A stretch of DNA of 64,000 nucleotides, from positions 37,534,759 to 37,598,758 of the forward strand of contig CAIIXF020000007.1 of the NCBI GenBank assembly GCA_903813345.2, read 5' to 3'. The translations under genes and the position numbers were made by a program. Positions 1 to 11,070 of the stretch are shown here, in pieces (positions within the stretch are counted from its first letter, which is position 1; each line of letters begins with the position of its first letter). The stretch is from Owenia fusiformis. Lineage: Eukaryota; Annelida; Polychaeta; Sabellida; Oweniidae. The notes beneath the pieces were generated by a model. The model had not been told where the DNA came from. It did not search any database and worked only from the letters and a program-made list of their open reading frames with translations.

Positions 1-924
1 GACATATCCCTTCACCAGGGCCTACACCAATATTCTTAACACCACTTATTAAAGGATGCATGCATCAAGGGGTAGACATCATTCAAAAGACATAAACATG
101 ACCGGGTCGGTCAGGGGAAGGTTTGCATACGATGCAATTTGTACATGCAAGCTCATTTTTCACATATAAATTAATAAAGTCGATTCCTTGGGAATACGTT
201 ATTGGGTTTATAAGCGTAACGAGGAGAAGCGGTGGGTTCGCACCCCCTCCTACAAGCAATAAAAGGTACCATAAGGTAGAGGAAGAAGCTTCTAGCTCAG
301 GTTTGAAGGAAGTTGCATCATTTTCGTAAAAATTCAAAACAAATATTTTTTGCCTCATTTATATCACGATCGCACCCCCCGACTGAAAACCTAAAATATG
401 TTGGTGATTGCATCACCCCTCCCCCCGACTAAAAGCTGGCTACGGCCCTGGGGTTTTATCGAAAACTATATCGTCAACATTTTATCATTATGCGGAAAGT
501 CCAATATGAAATCTTAAATGGTAAATATGTTGCATTAATGGAGGGAATTCCACTGTAAACTATAATGTGAATGTTTGATATGAATACTTCCATACAACCA
601 TCAATATCCATTCTTTTGAAATAAGATGTTACAACAAAGGGAATATTGAAAACTACAGTGGTAAGAGCATCTTTCTGACTGCTAATTATGTGTATCAACA
701 TTTTGATTGCACCTCAGCTGGAGATTAAATCTTATAATAATTTGATCAAAGGGATTGTAATTTTCCCCAATTCGCTTATCTATGTTACAATCTGTATACT
801 TGTTATATTGTGAGCGGTATGTGTTGATAAACCAAAAAGATATGTTTTTTGGATATCAACATTTAGAAAAAAGTGTAAGATACCATTCTATATGTTTATC
901 TTAGTGTTTAGCATAGGTAAGAAT
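1..924. other. Intergenic, no gene seen
   Basis: AT-rich sequence with only short, compositionally random open frames. There is no splice-bounded coding block and no clear repeat except short C-runs near 375 and 420. It could be the unseen downstream part or an intron of the receptor gene to the right, but no receptor exon is recognisable. Confidence 0.5.
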
Positions 925-1040
925 GGGGGATGGGCTGGCGGGGGTCCGTCTTTGAATAATTCCAAGGGGTTCATATATTATCACAATTTTGCTACAAAAT
1001 CACTTGGAAAGTGCATGATTTGAAAGATTATTTGGCCAAG
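925..1040 (+). mobile_element. Decayed fragment of the 'GGCCCGTAGCC' hAT-like MITE family
   Basis: The stretch shares the diagnostic interior of the better copies at 4,958, 8,411 and 16,771: a G-run, then text resembling 'cacttggaaagtgc', 'gcatgattt' and 'tttggcca'. Both terminal inverted repeats are lost. It is assigned by internal similarity only. Confidence 0.45.
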
Positions 1041-1390
1041 GCGTCCGCTATTAACATGAGCATGAATTTTATAAAAAAAATACTTGAATCAAAATCGAAG
1101 AATTCCTTGCCCCGTGTGTTCACCATTCACCCCGGGGGTTCACACTCGGCTCAGGTGGGGTACCCTTTTTACATTTGGTATGTCAAGCCAATGGACCCAC
1201 ATTTTAAGACAGATTTTTCCATTTTCAGGTTTAAGAATCGGTGTGGAAAATATGTTACCCCTCAATTGTGGTACGGCATTGGTCCCGGGGCATTGGTCTA
1301 GTTGTTACACATATCCTTCATTTGAGGTTGTTTTATGATCATTTTACTCAAAGACTTGCCTTCTTCTCGGGGCATTCGATATTTCGAATG

Positions 1391-1500
1391 GCCTTGGTCT
1401 TATATTCTGGATATTTGGTACCCGGGGGTATGGCATTGGTTCTATATTTGGATGTTTGACATGGCATTGGTCTTGTGTTTGGACATTTGATATGGCTTTT
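1391..1500 (+). repeat. Short degenerate 31-bp tandem repeat
   Basis: About three tandem units begin with 'ggcattggt' or 'ggccttggt' followed by 'tatatttggat'-like text, spaced 31 bp apart. An insertion of 'cccgggggtat' separates the first two. Noncoding; diverged copies extend back towards 1,270. Confidence 0.5.
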
Positions 1501-3360
1501 TGGGGTTTATTTTAGTTTGTATGAGAACACATTTAATGCCACCCCCCCCCCAAATTACAAATCTACATCTATTCTCTCTATCCCAAAGGTGGATCGGAAG
1601 CATGAAAAACAGATGCAGACTCGGGACAGTTGCAAGGGGGGCTATAAGGGAGAAATTCGTTTTGATTTTGAGTCTAACTGAAATATTTTGTCACAAATAT
1701 TAATTAAATACGCAAATAGCCTGTTTTATTAAATGAGACTAGGGCAAAAAATCTATTCATTAAATCTAAAGCCTAGACGATATCTTCTGTAATCGAGGTG
1801 GTTTTGGTACACTTCCGCAATTATAAAAACAAAAACATAGACTAAGTTATCAATCTTTTGTTATCATATCAGATTAAGTCAGTTTTGTCTCCGATTGTTA
1901 TGCAGGTGTGTGTATCGACTCCAGTGAACAACATTAAGTGAATCAATCCTTGAAATTCTCAAATTCATTCCAAATTCTGGCCGTTAACCCCCCCCCCTCC
2001 CCCATGTCTCTTAATTACATTTATTTTGCAAATGATATATAAATTATAGATTAAAATATTTCATTTTCGAATTGCACAAAGGGCAACATGTGAAGATAAA
2101 ACCGCGATCCTAAAGCTACTTGCGAAACAAAGTGGTTTATGGTCCCCAATATCATTATTATATTAATACCAATACAATGTACCTCTATGAATATCATAAA
2201 TTCACTCCTTTTTAATATCAATAGTCAAACAAATTAAGTAGTATGCTACAGTTGGTTATCAATCGGAGTTCACGACCTATTGATTACTCTTTAATACAAA
2301 ATTTAACCATTTTAGAATGGGTAACTCACACCCCCCCCCGTCCATGTCCATGAAGTGCGTAGACTGACATAATAGTGTCATTTATTAATTAAACATCACT
2401 GATTTATGTTGAGACATTCAGTGCGATTATTTCATTTCTTTGTTCAAAAAGTTAAAGCACCAATTAAATACATATTTTTATCACACAAAAGGGGCAGAAT
2501 ACTTGACCTTGTATCAATTCATATCCCAATAATTCTTTACAAGGGAATGTTTCTTATTAAAACATAAGCAGCGCCTAGGCGTCGATTGGGGGGGTCAATC
2601 CAGTGTTCTCAGGCTATGTACAGCCAAGTATCCTGTTTATGTAAAAACCCTACGTTCCCGAATCACAATCAGACAATTAATTAGTATATTTGCTGTGTCT
2701 AGCAATTGATCATAGAATTAGATGTTGCGAAAACTATGGGAACTTGTACCTGTCTGTTTATGGATAGGCTGGGAAAGAACAGCAGAGAAAATGGTACATT
2801 CGATTGAATATGCTTGTTTTGCCCAATTGTGTATTAAAATGCCCCTCATTTATCATATGTAAGGTCACAAGTTAAGTCGGCGATAATTTGTATTGACTTA
2901 ACTTGAAACAAATTACTCCGAAATCCAAACACTCATCGAAAAGTAAGGTTATCTTTATATTAAGCTAATACAAAATAAATATATAAATAGGCCTGATGTA
3001 TCAGTGTTTTCAAAGTTTATTGCACGTTTTATCCTTGAAATGCCTTTCTTTTTCTTATCATGATATGTATTTCCTTCACTTAGGATCAATGCGTCGATTA
3101 GCATTGCCTGTAACTGATTTATATTTTCAAAAGGCGGCATGAAATTGCCAAAATGTTTAAATAAGTCAATGTGTCAGCGTACATACAAAATAGTCTGTTT
3201 AATATTTGCTACATGTACTTGTTCCAAACAGTCTGCGAAAGAATGATTAAAAAATATATCAATTAAAAGTATCAGAGAAAATACTTGCAATCGTTAAAAT
3301 ACTGTATGTATTGCTATTGGTAATTAGGTTAGTTGTTTACACATAATTATGTTGTTCAGT
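1501..3360. other. Intergenic, no gene seen
   Basis: Apart from C-runs near 1,543, 1,990 and 2,330 and a G-run near 2,588, I see neither coding signal nor recognised repeat. The small open frames have no splice or codon support. Confidence 0.45.
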
Positions 3361-3363
3361 GTG

Positions 3364-3570
3364 CCAAGAGCGTGTCAAGAGATTCCATTAATTGTCACAG
3401 GGCGTGTAAAGACTTTTTGACACGGTCTTTACACGTCTTTGTACTGCGTGTGCCAAGAAGTGCAAAGAGGTGTAAAGAGTTGAATTCATCGCGTGTCAAG
3501 AGGTGTAAATAATTGGCACGTCTAGAAACCCGGCGTGTAAAGACCAGTTTCTAGACGTGTCAAGAGTTGG
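3364..3570. repeat. Cluster of direct and inverted 'GTGTcAAGAG' motifs
   Basis: The block repeats the motif 'cGTGTMAAGA' at least eight times in both orientations (for example near 3,371, 3,405, 3,427, 3,470, 3,500 and 3,530). Two stretches near 3,523 and 3,550 form an inverted pair around 'tctagaaac'. This is the structure of a degenerate foldback or mini-repeat. I do not recognise the family. Confidence 0.5.
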
Positions 3571-3700
3571 AATCCCATATTTCACGCAGTGTTTAACGTA
3601 AATAAAAACAACAAAAGGATTTGAAAAAACGAAGACTGTATCAAAACTCGAATTATAGAAATGATTTAGGGTTACTCATACACATGGTTGCTCTTTTACA

Positions 3701-5658
3701 TACACTCCCCTCCATAAGTTTGGCAACCTTTTTTCCCCATTGAACTACGTGTTAAAGCCTCTTTACGTTTGAATTTTTATTTACTTAACCGGCGATGAAA
3801 TAACTTTTAATATTGATAGAAACGTAACTTGACTTTATTTCCAATACCTCCAAATTTTCTCAATTTTTTCCTCAATTACAATAGGTCGAAAATTGATGAT
3901 AAATTTGATGAATTTTTGAAAATCGTCATTCCCATGTAATCCAATGAGAAATGGAGGGTTCGGGGCAAATTTGAAATCAGGATATCTTTTCAGTAAAAGA
4001 TTCAGCAAAAAATATTTTTATATAGAAAATTGAATTGTCTAACTTTTTTGAACACTAAGTGTTTAGTTTATTTGATGAATATTAAAGTTACAGCGCTTCA
4101 ACAGTCGAAATGTTGAGGCATGCGCAGACCTCTATTTAGTGATATTTTCATTTCAAATATGGCGGCCAATTCGATGTCTGACGACCCTTACAAAGAATCT
4201 AGGCAGTTTGCATTTTTACCTCCTGTGAAATAACAAGTGGAATTTAGTAGTTGTTTTGTGCTTTATTATCATTCTGCATCGTAATTCTATGTGATGTGGT
4301 GTTGAAATATCAGCAGAAATACATATCCATACGATAATCGAGTGAATCAGATAACAGATTTTTCGAAAACCCGTCTCGTGCTAAGAGTGTAAAAACTTGT
4401 ATTAACATGCTCAAAAGTGCCAATGTGCACATCAATGTCAAGCTAAATCAATGTTGTGTCTAAAACAGGTAACCGATCTACTCAAAACAGCTTGTCATTC
4501 ACGTATACACGCTTGGCAAACACGGCGAAATGACCTGAATCTTGGAATTTCGTTCGAGAGCTAGTAATGTTTGCTCCGGTCTTCGTCATAAGTGTTCATC
4601 AGACTTCACGCATGCGCAGGAGAAAAACCATCAACCAATAAGGTTTATAAATCAATTTTGCGCATGCGCCTTACAACGGTAAAGAAATTCGTATTTATAA
4701 ACGAACCAGTTTGAGATAACCCGATATCAGTCGGAGAAATCTGACGATCTACGAAACTCACTTCAAAAAATCAAATGCGGACTGACGGCGTATTCTACTA
4801 TGTTTGGATCTAAGATTTTCAGTATAGATAAAGTCTTTTATGATCTTTCGAATGAGGTAAGTCTCTAGTTCGAAAGACAATCGTATCAACTTGAACAAAA
4901 GTTGAGTTTTGACGAAAAATTTTAACATGCGCAGAAGTCCCATTTTCGTTGTACCCTGGCCCGTAGCCAGGATTTGCCAAGGGGGGGGGGTTCAGTTTTC
5001 AAAAATTTCCAGGGGGGGTTCACATTTGACAATTTTGGCCCAAATATGACTAAAATCACTTGAAAAGTGCTCAAAATGGTGAAAAACTGCATGATTTTGA
5101 AAGAACTTTTGGCCAGGGGGGGTTCGCCCGAACCCTGCGAACCCCCCCTGGCTACGGGCCTGGTACCATATTGACTGTCAAAGTCATTTTTGAAAATAAT
5201 TTTTCGCCTCCTGTGTTATTTCAATGGGAGAGGTTTTTGAAAAACAATTTTGACTTTAAAGCCCTATAACTTTGTTGAACCTGAAGAAACAACTCAATTT
5301 TTTGATGAAATAAAGTTAGCAAATTCAATTGCCTGCCTAACTCGTATTTTTGCAAGGACTCGGATTGATGGATATTCTGTCATATGACTTGCGGCAAACC
5401 TACCATTTCTCATTGGTTAACATGGGAATGTCGATTTTCAAAAATTCATCAAATTAATCATCAATTTTCGACCTATTGTAATTGAGGGAAAAAATTAAGA
5501 ACATTTTGAGGTATTGGAATTAAAGTCAAATTACATTTCCATCAATAGTATAAGTATTTTGATCGCAGGTTAAGTAAATAAAAATTCAAAGGTACAGAGG
5601 CTTTAACACGTAGTTCAATGGGGGAAAAAAGGTTGCCAAACTTATGGAGGGGAGTGTA
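3701..5658. mobile_element. Non-autonomous DNA transposon with ~250-bp terminal inverted repeats (TA-flanked)
   Basis: The left end, 'TACACTCCCCTCCATAAGTT', is mirrored at the right end by 'ACTTATGGAGGGGAGTGTA'. The inverted match continues for about 250 bp on each side (3,701-3,960 and 5,400-5,658), with few differences. TA at both outer edges fits Tc1/mariner-type insertion. The interior has no transposase frame, so mobilisation would need an enzyme in trans. A second transposon (4,958-5,161) is nested inside it. Shorter relatives lie at 25,591, 26,484, 33,604, 41,217 and 59,351. Family assignment rests only on the termini. Confidence 0.8.
4958..5161. mobile_element. Nested hAT-like MITE ('GGCCCGTAGCCAGG' family)
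   Basis: Terminal inverted repeats 'GGCCCGTAGCCAGG' and 'CCTGGCTACGGGCC' bound about 200 bp with long G/C runs near both ends. It sits inside the 3,701-5,658 element and so inserted later. The flanks resemble each other around 'GTACC', but I cannot demonstrate a clean 8-bp duplication here, unlike the copy at 16,771. Confidence 0.75.
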
Positions 5659-6530
5659 TATCATATGTGGTCGGTATTTGCCGTTTTGATTTAACCCCGA
5701 GGCTACCTACCTGGGGAGAACATCGGTGGTCGGTTGGCTCGGTATATTTCGTAAACCCGTCTCCCAAGGCTCTCTGCGAGACGAGTTGCGCAAAACAAAT
5801 TACCAGATTTTCATATTCAGAATTAACTCTTAGTTATCAGTGTATGTACAGTGGACACTCTTCACACAGTGTCTTAAATCTGCTCAAAATCTCCATTATT
5901 TTGAATATTAATTCCATTCGTCAAGATTTCAGGGAATAAGTAGCACTCGATCGTTTTAGCATAAATTACTGAGTGTGCCAGAGGTATCGTCACTTTTGTA
6001 TTTTATGACTAGTAAGTGTGCCCAAATGGGTGAACTACAGGGGTAAACTAATACTGGGAAATACAAGACTCGAGTAATTAATTGATTTGAATTTTGGAGC
6101 GATACATCTGGAACCTATTCTAAAGTGAGTTAACAATGGGAATCTACAATTCTGATAAAAAATAAAGTGAACACGTGTTTTCAAAGTGAAACAAGAACTA
6201 AAATCGGAAGACCTCTCTTGGTCTTCATCATAACGTACTTTAATTTTGTTGAAATATTTCTACACAACCTTTAAATGTGACGATCGGTAAATTGTAGCGT
6301 TACAAAGACGTTGCCAAATATCGACAGGAAAATAACCCTTGCTTTCAGAACAACAGACGCACATAAATCACAGCAAAATCAAACGTGGAATAAATCTTCA
6401 CAGTTAGGGTCATCTATAATCGCATTATATTAATTTATCATATGCCATTATACGTTAATAATGTGTGTAAAAAGCCTAATGCGCTTGCAAGCCTTTAATA
6501 CAGACAAAATTAATTTAGAGTATAACTAAC
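5659..6530. other. Probable intron sequence downstream of the receptor's TM1 exon
   Basis: The TM1 exon of gene B ends at 6,531 with a good donor, so transcription continues leftwards through here. I looked on the minus strand for the helix 2-3 exon of a class B receptor (motif around 'LHKNLF') and did not find it. No other coding signal is visible. Confidence 0.4.
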
Positions 6531-6622
6531 CTGTAGTATGAAAATATAACGGTAGCTGGTAAAAGAAGGAGAATACTGATGACGTTACACATAAGGCCGA
6601 TCCAGACTCCCGCTACATGGCC
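6531..6622 (-). CDS. GPCR exon: transmembrane helix 1
   Basis: 92 nt after the acceptor 'actttttccag', ending in phase 2 at 'ACAG|gttagt'. It begins Gly-His and runs through about 22 hydrophobic residues to Tyr-Tyr-Arg. That is the pattern of helix 1 and the start of intracellular loop 1 in class B receptors. It follows the ectodomain exons directly, at the place expected in this family. Confidence 0.78.
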
Positions 6623-8154
6623 CTGGAAAAAGTTTTGATAAAGTAGTATGCGTATTGGATCTGAAGTCCTGCGTTTGGCTAAATAGCTCATTTTTTGCAC
6701 ATACGAGTATATTGAATATTTTCCAATTTGCTCGATTTCAACGTGCTCTAAATTTTTTTTAGTGAATTGAGATCTTTTAAATACTTGTTCAAAAAATAAA
6801 AAATACAAAGAAATGTAAGTTGCCCGAATATGTAATAAAATCGCGTTCAAACAAAACTTCAACGAGATTTCAAAGCTAAAATGCTCCTAGAACTTTATTA
6901 TGATGTACCTACCTGTTTGTCGACGCAGCCAGTGTAATCAGTCCATTCCATTCCAGTTCGTTTTAGCCAATAGGGATGCGTTCCATTGTCGACACAAGTC
7001 TTGGAAGACATTTCTTTAAAAACATTTAGCAAAATGTAAAACAAAAGATGTGATTTGACGAACAAAATAGTTTGAGACACTTTGTATTAATCTAAAACAG
7101 TACTATTTGTGTAAGCATCTAATATCTTATTCACCTGTTTGCTTTGAGACAATTAATCGCCATTTGCAGCCAATAAGCTTATCGTCATAATTTGCAATAT
7201 AGCTTTATTAGCAAAATTAACTCAATTGCCAAGGTTAGCTTAAGCAACCAGATATTGTAAAATATTATCCTAATTACACAAAGGCCTTAATAAAACGACG
7301 ATAGCCTAAAAATCATCAACAGTAACTAGATGTACGATTGGGGACGAATGGGGACACTTGGAGTCGTCATTATGTTACTTTCCAGAAGTGTTATTCAAGA
7401 CTAAATAAACTAAGCCTTAAATTAGTTAGTAAGAATATATAATATTGGCTGATCTCGTGACGCCCTCAATCCAATGTGAAATGACCGACTATACTCAATT
7501 TTATCCAGGGGGCATTATTGTTTGTGAGATTGCACTTTGATTTTAACTTTGATGATCTTAACTTTTATGCATAACACCTATATCTGAGATTTTCGTATAT
7601 CATGCATACATCAGTTCAGATGGGGTGCGTACATATGTAACACCATGTATTTTAGAAAGTACTAACTGTGTATTATTAATGACAATACTACTGCACTTAC
7701 TCATGGGCATCGCATGGGCAATGAAGGTAGGGCAGGTCTCAGTAGCTACGGTGCCTGGTTTTGTATCCCCCCAACAGCCGTACCCGTCCCATGTTCTTGG
7801 GCACATTATACCTTGTCCGGGAGGCTCGACAAGCTGTGTTTTACAACATGCGTACGCAGCTAGGCAACAACTACGCCATCTATTACATTCATCTGCACTG
7901 TCCAATGTTTGACAAATTAAACTGGCGAATGTGTGATTTCGAACATCAGGCACTAGTAATTGATTTGGCGAAAGTGTACCGTTCAATACAAATGAGTACA
8001 TATAATTACGCAGTTGCATTTTCTTAGGAAACAGATGGACGTAACATAATGCGCATGCGCTTCTTTCGAAGTAATCCACTTTGGAATATCCAACTACTCG
8101 ATCTCTGCAAAGTTGAGGTCTTTGTAACGGGCTTGCTAATGGGAGCTCATCTTC
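6531..8154 (-). CDS. Partial class B (secretin/calcitonin-type) GPCR, three internal exons
   Basis: Three exons (8,154-7,701; 7,013-6,913; 6,622-6,531) join in frame and give about 215 residues. They carry the class B hormone-receptor ectodomain: a C-x-R-x-W-D-G-x-x-C-W core, a following PG, a CP pair, then C-x-x-N-G and W-x-D-Y-T-x-C. A first transmembrane helix begins with Gly-His, as in calcitonin-receptor relatives. Members of this family sit in the plasma membrane, bind peptide hormones with the ectodomain and usually signal through Gs and cAMP. The ligand cannot be told from this sequence. The first exon also encodes over 100 residues before the core, including a Cys-rich patch, which is longer than in vertebrate calcitonin receptors. 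Start codon, signal peptide and helices 2-7 are missing, so this is a fragment of a gene that extends beyond both ends. Confidence 0.8.
6913..7013 (-). CDS. GPCR exon: second half of hormone-receptor domain
   Basis: 101 nt, joined to the preceding exon by a phase-1 junction and leaving in phase 0 at 'CAG|gtaggt'. It carries the later landmarks of the ectodomain: Cys, then Asn-Gly-Thr, then W-T-D-Y-T-G-C. This matches the ectodomain end of calcitonin/CRF-type receptors. The acceptor ends in 'tttttaaag', which is acceptable but not strong. The reading phase and domain continuity decide it. Confidence 0.8.
7701..8154 (-). CDS. GPCR exon: N-terminal extension and first half of hormone-receptor domain
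   Basis: 454 nt, entered in phase 0 after the acceptor 'catttttcag' and left in phase 1 at the donor 'gtaagt'. It encodes 151 residues. The first ~85 resemble nothing I know and contain two N-glycosylation sequons (N-G-T, N-H-T). Next comes a Cys-rich patch with two Cys-Cys pairs, then the class B signature W-D-G followed by C-W, then P-G and C-P. The open frame runs 30 nt beyond the acceptor into intron sequence. The in-frame ATG there (8,184) has no signal peptide after it, so I place the true start in an upstream exon. Confidence 0.8.
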
Positions 8155-8410
8155 CTGAAAAATGTAAAATACACGTTTTGACATTTTAAAGAGTAATATG
8201 TATTCATTCCTTCATAAACGGGGGCGGAGGGTTAATCTCCCATATCGTACCGTGAGTTTTTATGTCTGTCATCTCCCAAGCCCCGTGGTTCTCCCTCATT
8301 TTGTCGTTTACTACGCTGGGAAAACAAGATGGACGATTTAAAATTTGGTAAATACGCTTCAACAACTACAAAATGTAATTGTCAATTTTTGGGATAATCA
8401 AAACAATATC

Positions 8411-8600
8411 AGGCCCGTAGCCAGGATTTGCCAAGGGGGGGGGGGGGGGCACCTTTTGAAAAATCCAGGGGGCCACTTGTGACAATTTTGGTCCAAAAAT
8501 GGCCAAAACACTTAAAAAGTGCTCAGAATAGTGAAAACTGCATGATTTTGAAAGACTTTTTTGGCCGGGTAGGGGGGGGGGGGGGGGGGGGTGCGGTGGG
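8411..8600 (+). mobile_element. hAT-like MITE, right end lost in a G-run
   Basis: The left terminus 'AGGCCCGTAGCCAGGATTTG' and the interior ('aagtgctcagaatagtgaaaactgcatgat') match the copy nested at 4,958. The right part dissolves into about 20 G's and lacks the mirror terminus. It lies just upstream of the first known receptor exon and probably within the receptor's intron. Confidence 0.65.
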
Positions 8601-8662
8601 GTCGCTTATATAATTATATGATATCATATCTTGTAATTCTATACCCCAAAAATAGAAAGATA

Positions 8663-9222
8663 TACAGGGTGGTGAAAAAAGGAAACCCGAATACCATTTT
8701 CCTCATATCTTTGTCATTTTGATGAATAACTCCCTGATATTTTACACTTTTGTACATCACTCAATTTGTTACCAGTCTACTTTGTTTCATGACCATCAGA
8801 TTGATAGTCACAATGTTACAGTTCTTTAAAGAACATGCCCAGTGGTCACTATTGTGTTGTGGGGAAACCTGTACTCATCGTCTAAAATGTCCCTACCTGT
8901 GGGGATATGGCAGAGATAGAGTATATGAGAATGACCTCAGGACAATTGCAAACCTCAAAAGTGAGATCCGTGTCATTCAGGCCATACATGCTGAGGAATG
9001 CATTCGGGTCATTGACAACTGTGCAGGTTTGCATACAGCGCGACAATGGCCAAACCTGAAGCATGTTATACAAAGTGCTGTAAAATTGTGACTATCAGAC
9101 TGATGGTCATGAAATATGGTAGGGTTGAATGATATACATATGTGTGAAATATCAAGGAGTTATTTCTTAAAGTGACAAAGATATAAGGAAAATGCAGGAT
9201 TTCCATTTTTGACCACCCTTTA
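8663..9222 (+). mobile_element. Mariner/Tc1-like element remnant with transposase fragment
   Basis: Ends 'ACAGGGTGGTGAAAAAAGGA' and '...TTTGACCACCCT' are inverted repeats of roughly 80 bp. The right copy reads back as 'agggtggtcaaaaatggaaa'. About 560 bp lie between. The plus strand retains a frame (about 8,930-9,090) resembling the C-terminal end of IS630/mariner-family transposases (helical, with an 'R-V-I-D-N-C' stretch). Most of the catalytic domain is missing, so it is dead. A second copy lies in the opposite orientation at 51,131-51,710 within gene A. Confidence 0.75.
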
Positions 9223-10732
9223 TTAAAGAATATGATTATATCGATTTCGATATCAAATAAATGAGTTGTCTTCAGACGATAGAAGGTGGATATTTTGCTC
9301 CAAACAAAGCCCAGCTATGAATTATCGCTTACATCCTCTTGTCTAAGCGTGAGATTTTAGCGATGTGTTATATCTCCGTTGACAAGTTATAAGCTCATTC
9401 CAGCAATTAGTGGTGCTTTATAAAAACTTTAATCGCACTCAAAACGTACAGAAATTAATAACTAACGTAGAGAGTAAATAATGTGTATCATAAAATCCAA
9501 GTAGCAAAAAATTAAAGGCTGGTGTTGATTTACAAAAAGAAATTACAGCACTTACGTTCTATGCCATGCGAGGTAGGTTAATGGGAAGAGGGTGCCATCT
9601 AGGGCGTATGTAGATTGAGGCAATTATCCTTAGTCACGAAATATGAATCGAGTACAATTAGAAGAGAGACCTAATAACCAGAATGTAATAGATGTGAGTA
9701 ACGTCCAAGATATAAGTGGTGCCGATGAAGCATTGAAGCATGACATTCTACTACTCGTAATGGCGGAGTGTAGTGCATAAATGCAATTGTTTCATGCAGT
9801 GTAATTATCTCTCAATGACAAAGCATATGACCTTGGAAAAAGGCGTGCGCAAAAACAATATGGCTGAAGCTCTGTTTTACTATGATTTACCTTAGCATGA
9901 AACATAAGCGATAAAACAAACTCAGTATAGGAATAGTTGGGCAATTTAAATCTAATCTAATTTTTCAAAAGGTCAAAGATTAAAACACTATCAACTCTTG
10001 TACAAATTTGAAGCTGGTTTTGGAAAGACCGCGTGATGTCTCACTGTACAGGCTAGACATATCGACTAGGCTACTAGATATAGTATCCAGTTTTCTCCCG
10101 AAGGGGAAACCTCTTAGCTCGATGCCGCTCCTCGCATTTTTATATAGTTGTTTGTATTTTATACCGCTGTATTTGTAAATAGGTTCGAAATGCCTTATGG
10201 CTGACGTTACGAGAACAACAAAAAAACAGGATATTACAGATCGTGCATAAGTTTATTGGCAAATTGCATTGGCCGATATTTTAATAACGACTTCTAATTT
10301 TGTGATACTTGCATATTCTGAATGCACGACGGCGTATGATATGTTTTGACAAGATTTAATCAGAACTAGACTCTTGGGTGTAATAAGCAATACTTTGTGC
10401 TATTTTCAACAATCTAGATATATCACTTTCTTTGGTTAGTTCAAAACATAGGATAAAATATATGCAATCCTTTCACGATTCTAGCAATAATATCGTCATA
10501 GAAAATAGATTGTTGACATACATTTGTTGCTTATATTGACACGTGAATGAACCTTCTACAGGGTCAATATTCTTACATAAACCAGTGAGTAATAATCATA
10601 TTATTACCCTGATAAAGGTTGATGGTTATATGTTTTGCTTATATATAATTTTTAAAACGGAATACTTATATCCACTTAATTTCCAACCAAATAGTTGCAT
10701 TTAGTGATAATCCCTATGGTGTCGTATGCAGT
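9223..10732. other. Intergenic or receptor intron, nothing recognised
   Basis: Neither coding blocks nor tandem structure are visible. The receptor's signal-peptide exon could lie here or further right, but no Met plus hydrophobic stretch with a phase-0 donor stood out on the minus strand. Confidence 0.4.
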
Positions 10733-10890
10733 ATAGTCCACCCCTAAAAAGGATCACATGACCTTTACCGATTTGTGTTTGGCGATTTAAAAATATCATC
10801 AAATTTTTCATCAATTTCCGAACTTTTGCATTTAAGAACCAACAGTAAGATCCAAATATTGACAGGCTTTACTACGCTGTCAAATGAAAA
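10733..10890 (+). mobile_element. Relic of the 'CACTCCCC...TTTGGCAAC' MITE family
   Basis: The interior ('tgtttggcgatttaaaa', 'tttccgaacttttg', 'attgacaggctttactacgctgtcaa') matches the interior of the copy at 26,484-26,718. Termini are degraded. A similar interior fragment lies at about 13,597-13,670. Confidence 0.5.
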
Positions 10891-10924
10891 CGTCCAGCTT
10901 TAATTTAACACTTTCGTGGACATA

Positions 10925-11070
10925 TAATGCCCGGGTCACATTTGCCCCGATCCATTTGCCGGCGCCCGGCCGATTGAGTGTCTTGTTCAATATTGTATTC
11001 AATTTTGAACAAAATACTCAATCGGCTGAGCGCCGTGGTGAAAATCGGAGCAAATGTGACAAAGGCATTA
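10925..11070. mobile_element. Palindromic MITE, 146 bp
   Basis: 'TAATGCCCGGGTCACATTTG' at the left is mirrored by 'CAAATGTGACAAAGGCATTA' at the right. An inner pair, 'CCGATTGAGT' and 'ACTCAATCGG', extends the foldback, so almost the whole element can form a hairpin. No coding capacity. A sister copy with similar termini is at 32,933-33,109, and a core fragment at 60,053-60,120. Confidence 0.75.

Noticed and set aside
5667-5939. 90-codon plus-strand frame just outside the 2-kb transposon.
   Set aside because: No domain, no splice logic, and on the opposite strand to the receptor gene that probably spans the region.
7625-8027. Plus-strand frames opposite the receptor exon.
   Set aside because: The minus strand carries the class B receptor signature with matching splice sites; these are its shadows.
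8154-8184. ATG at 8,184 as the start of the receptor.
   Set aside because: No signal peptide follows, and a strong acceptor lies between it and the conserved sequence, so this stretch is read as intron.
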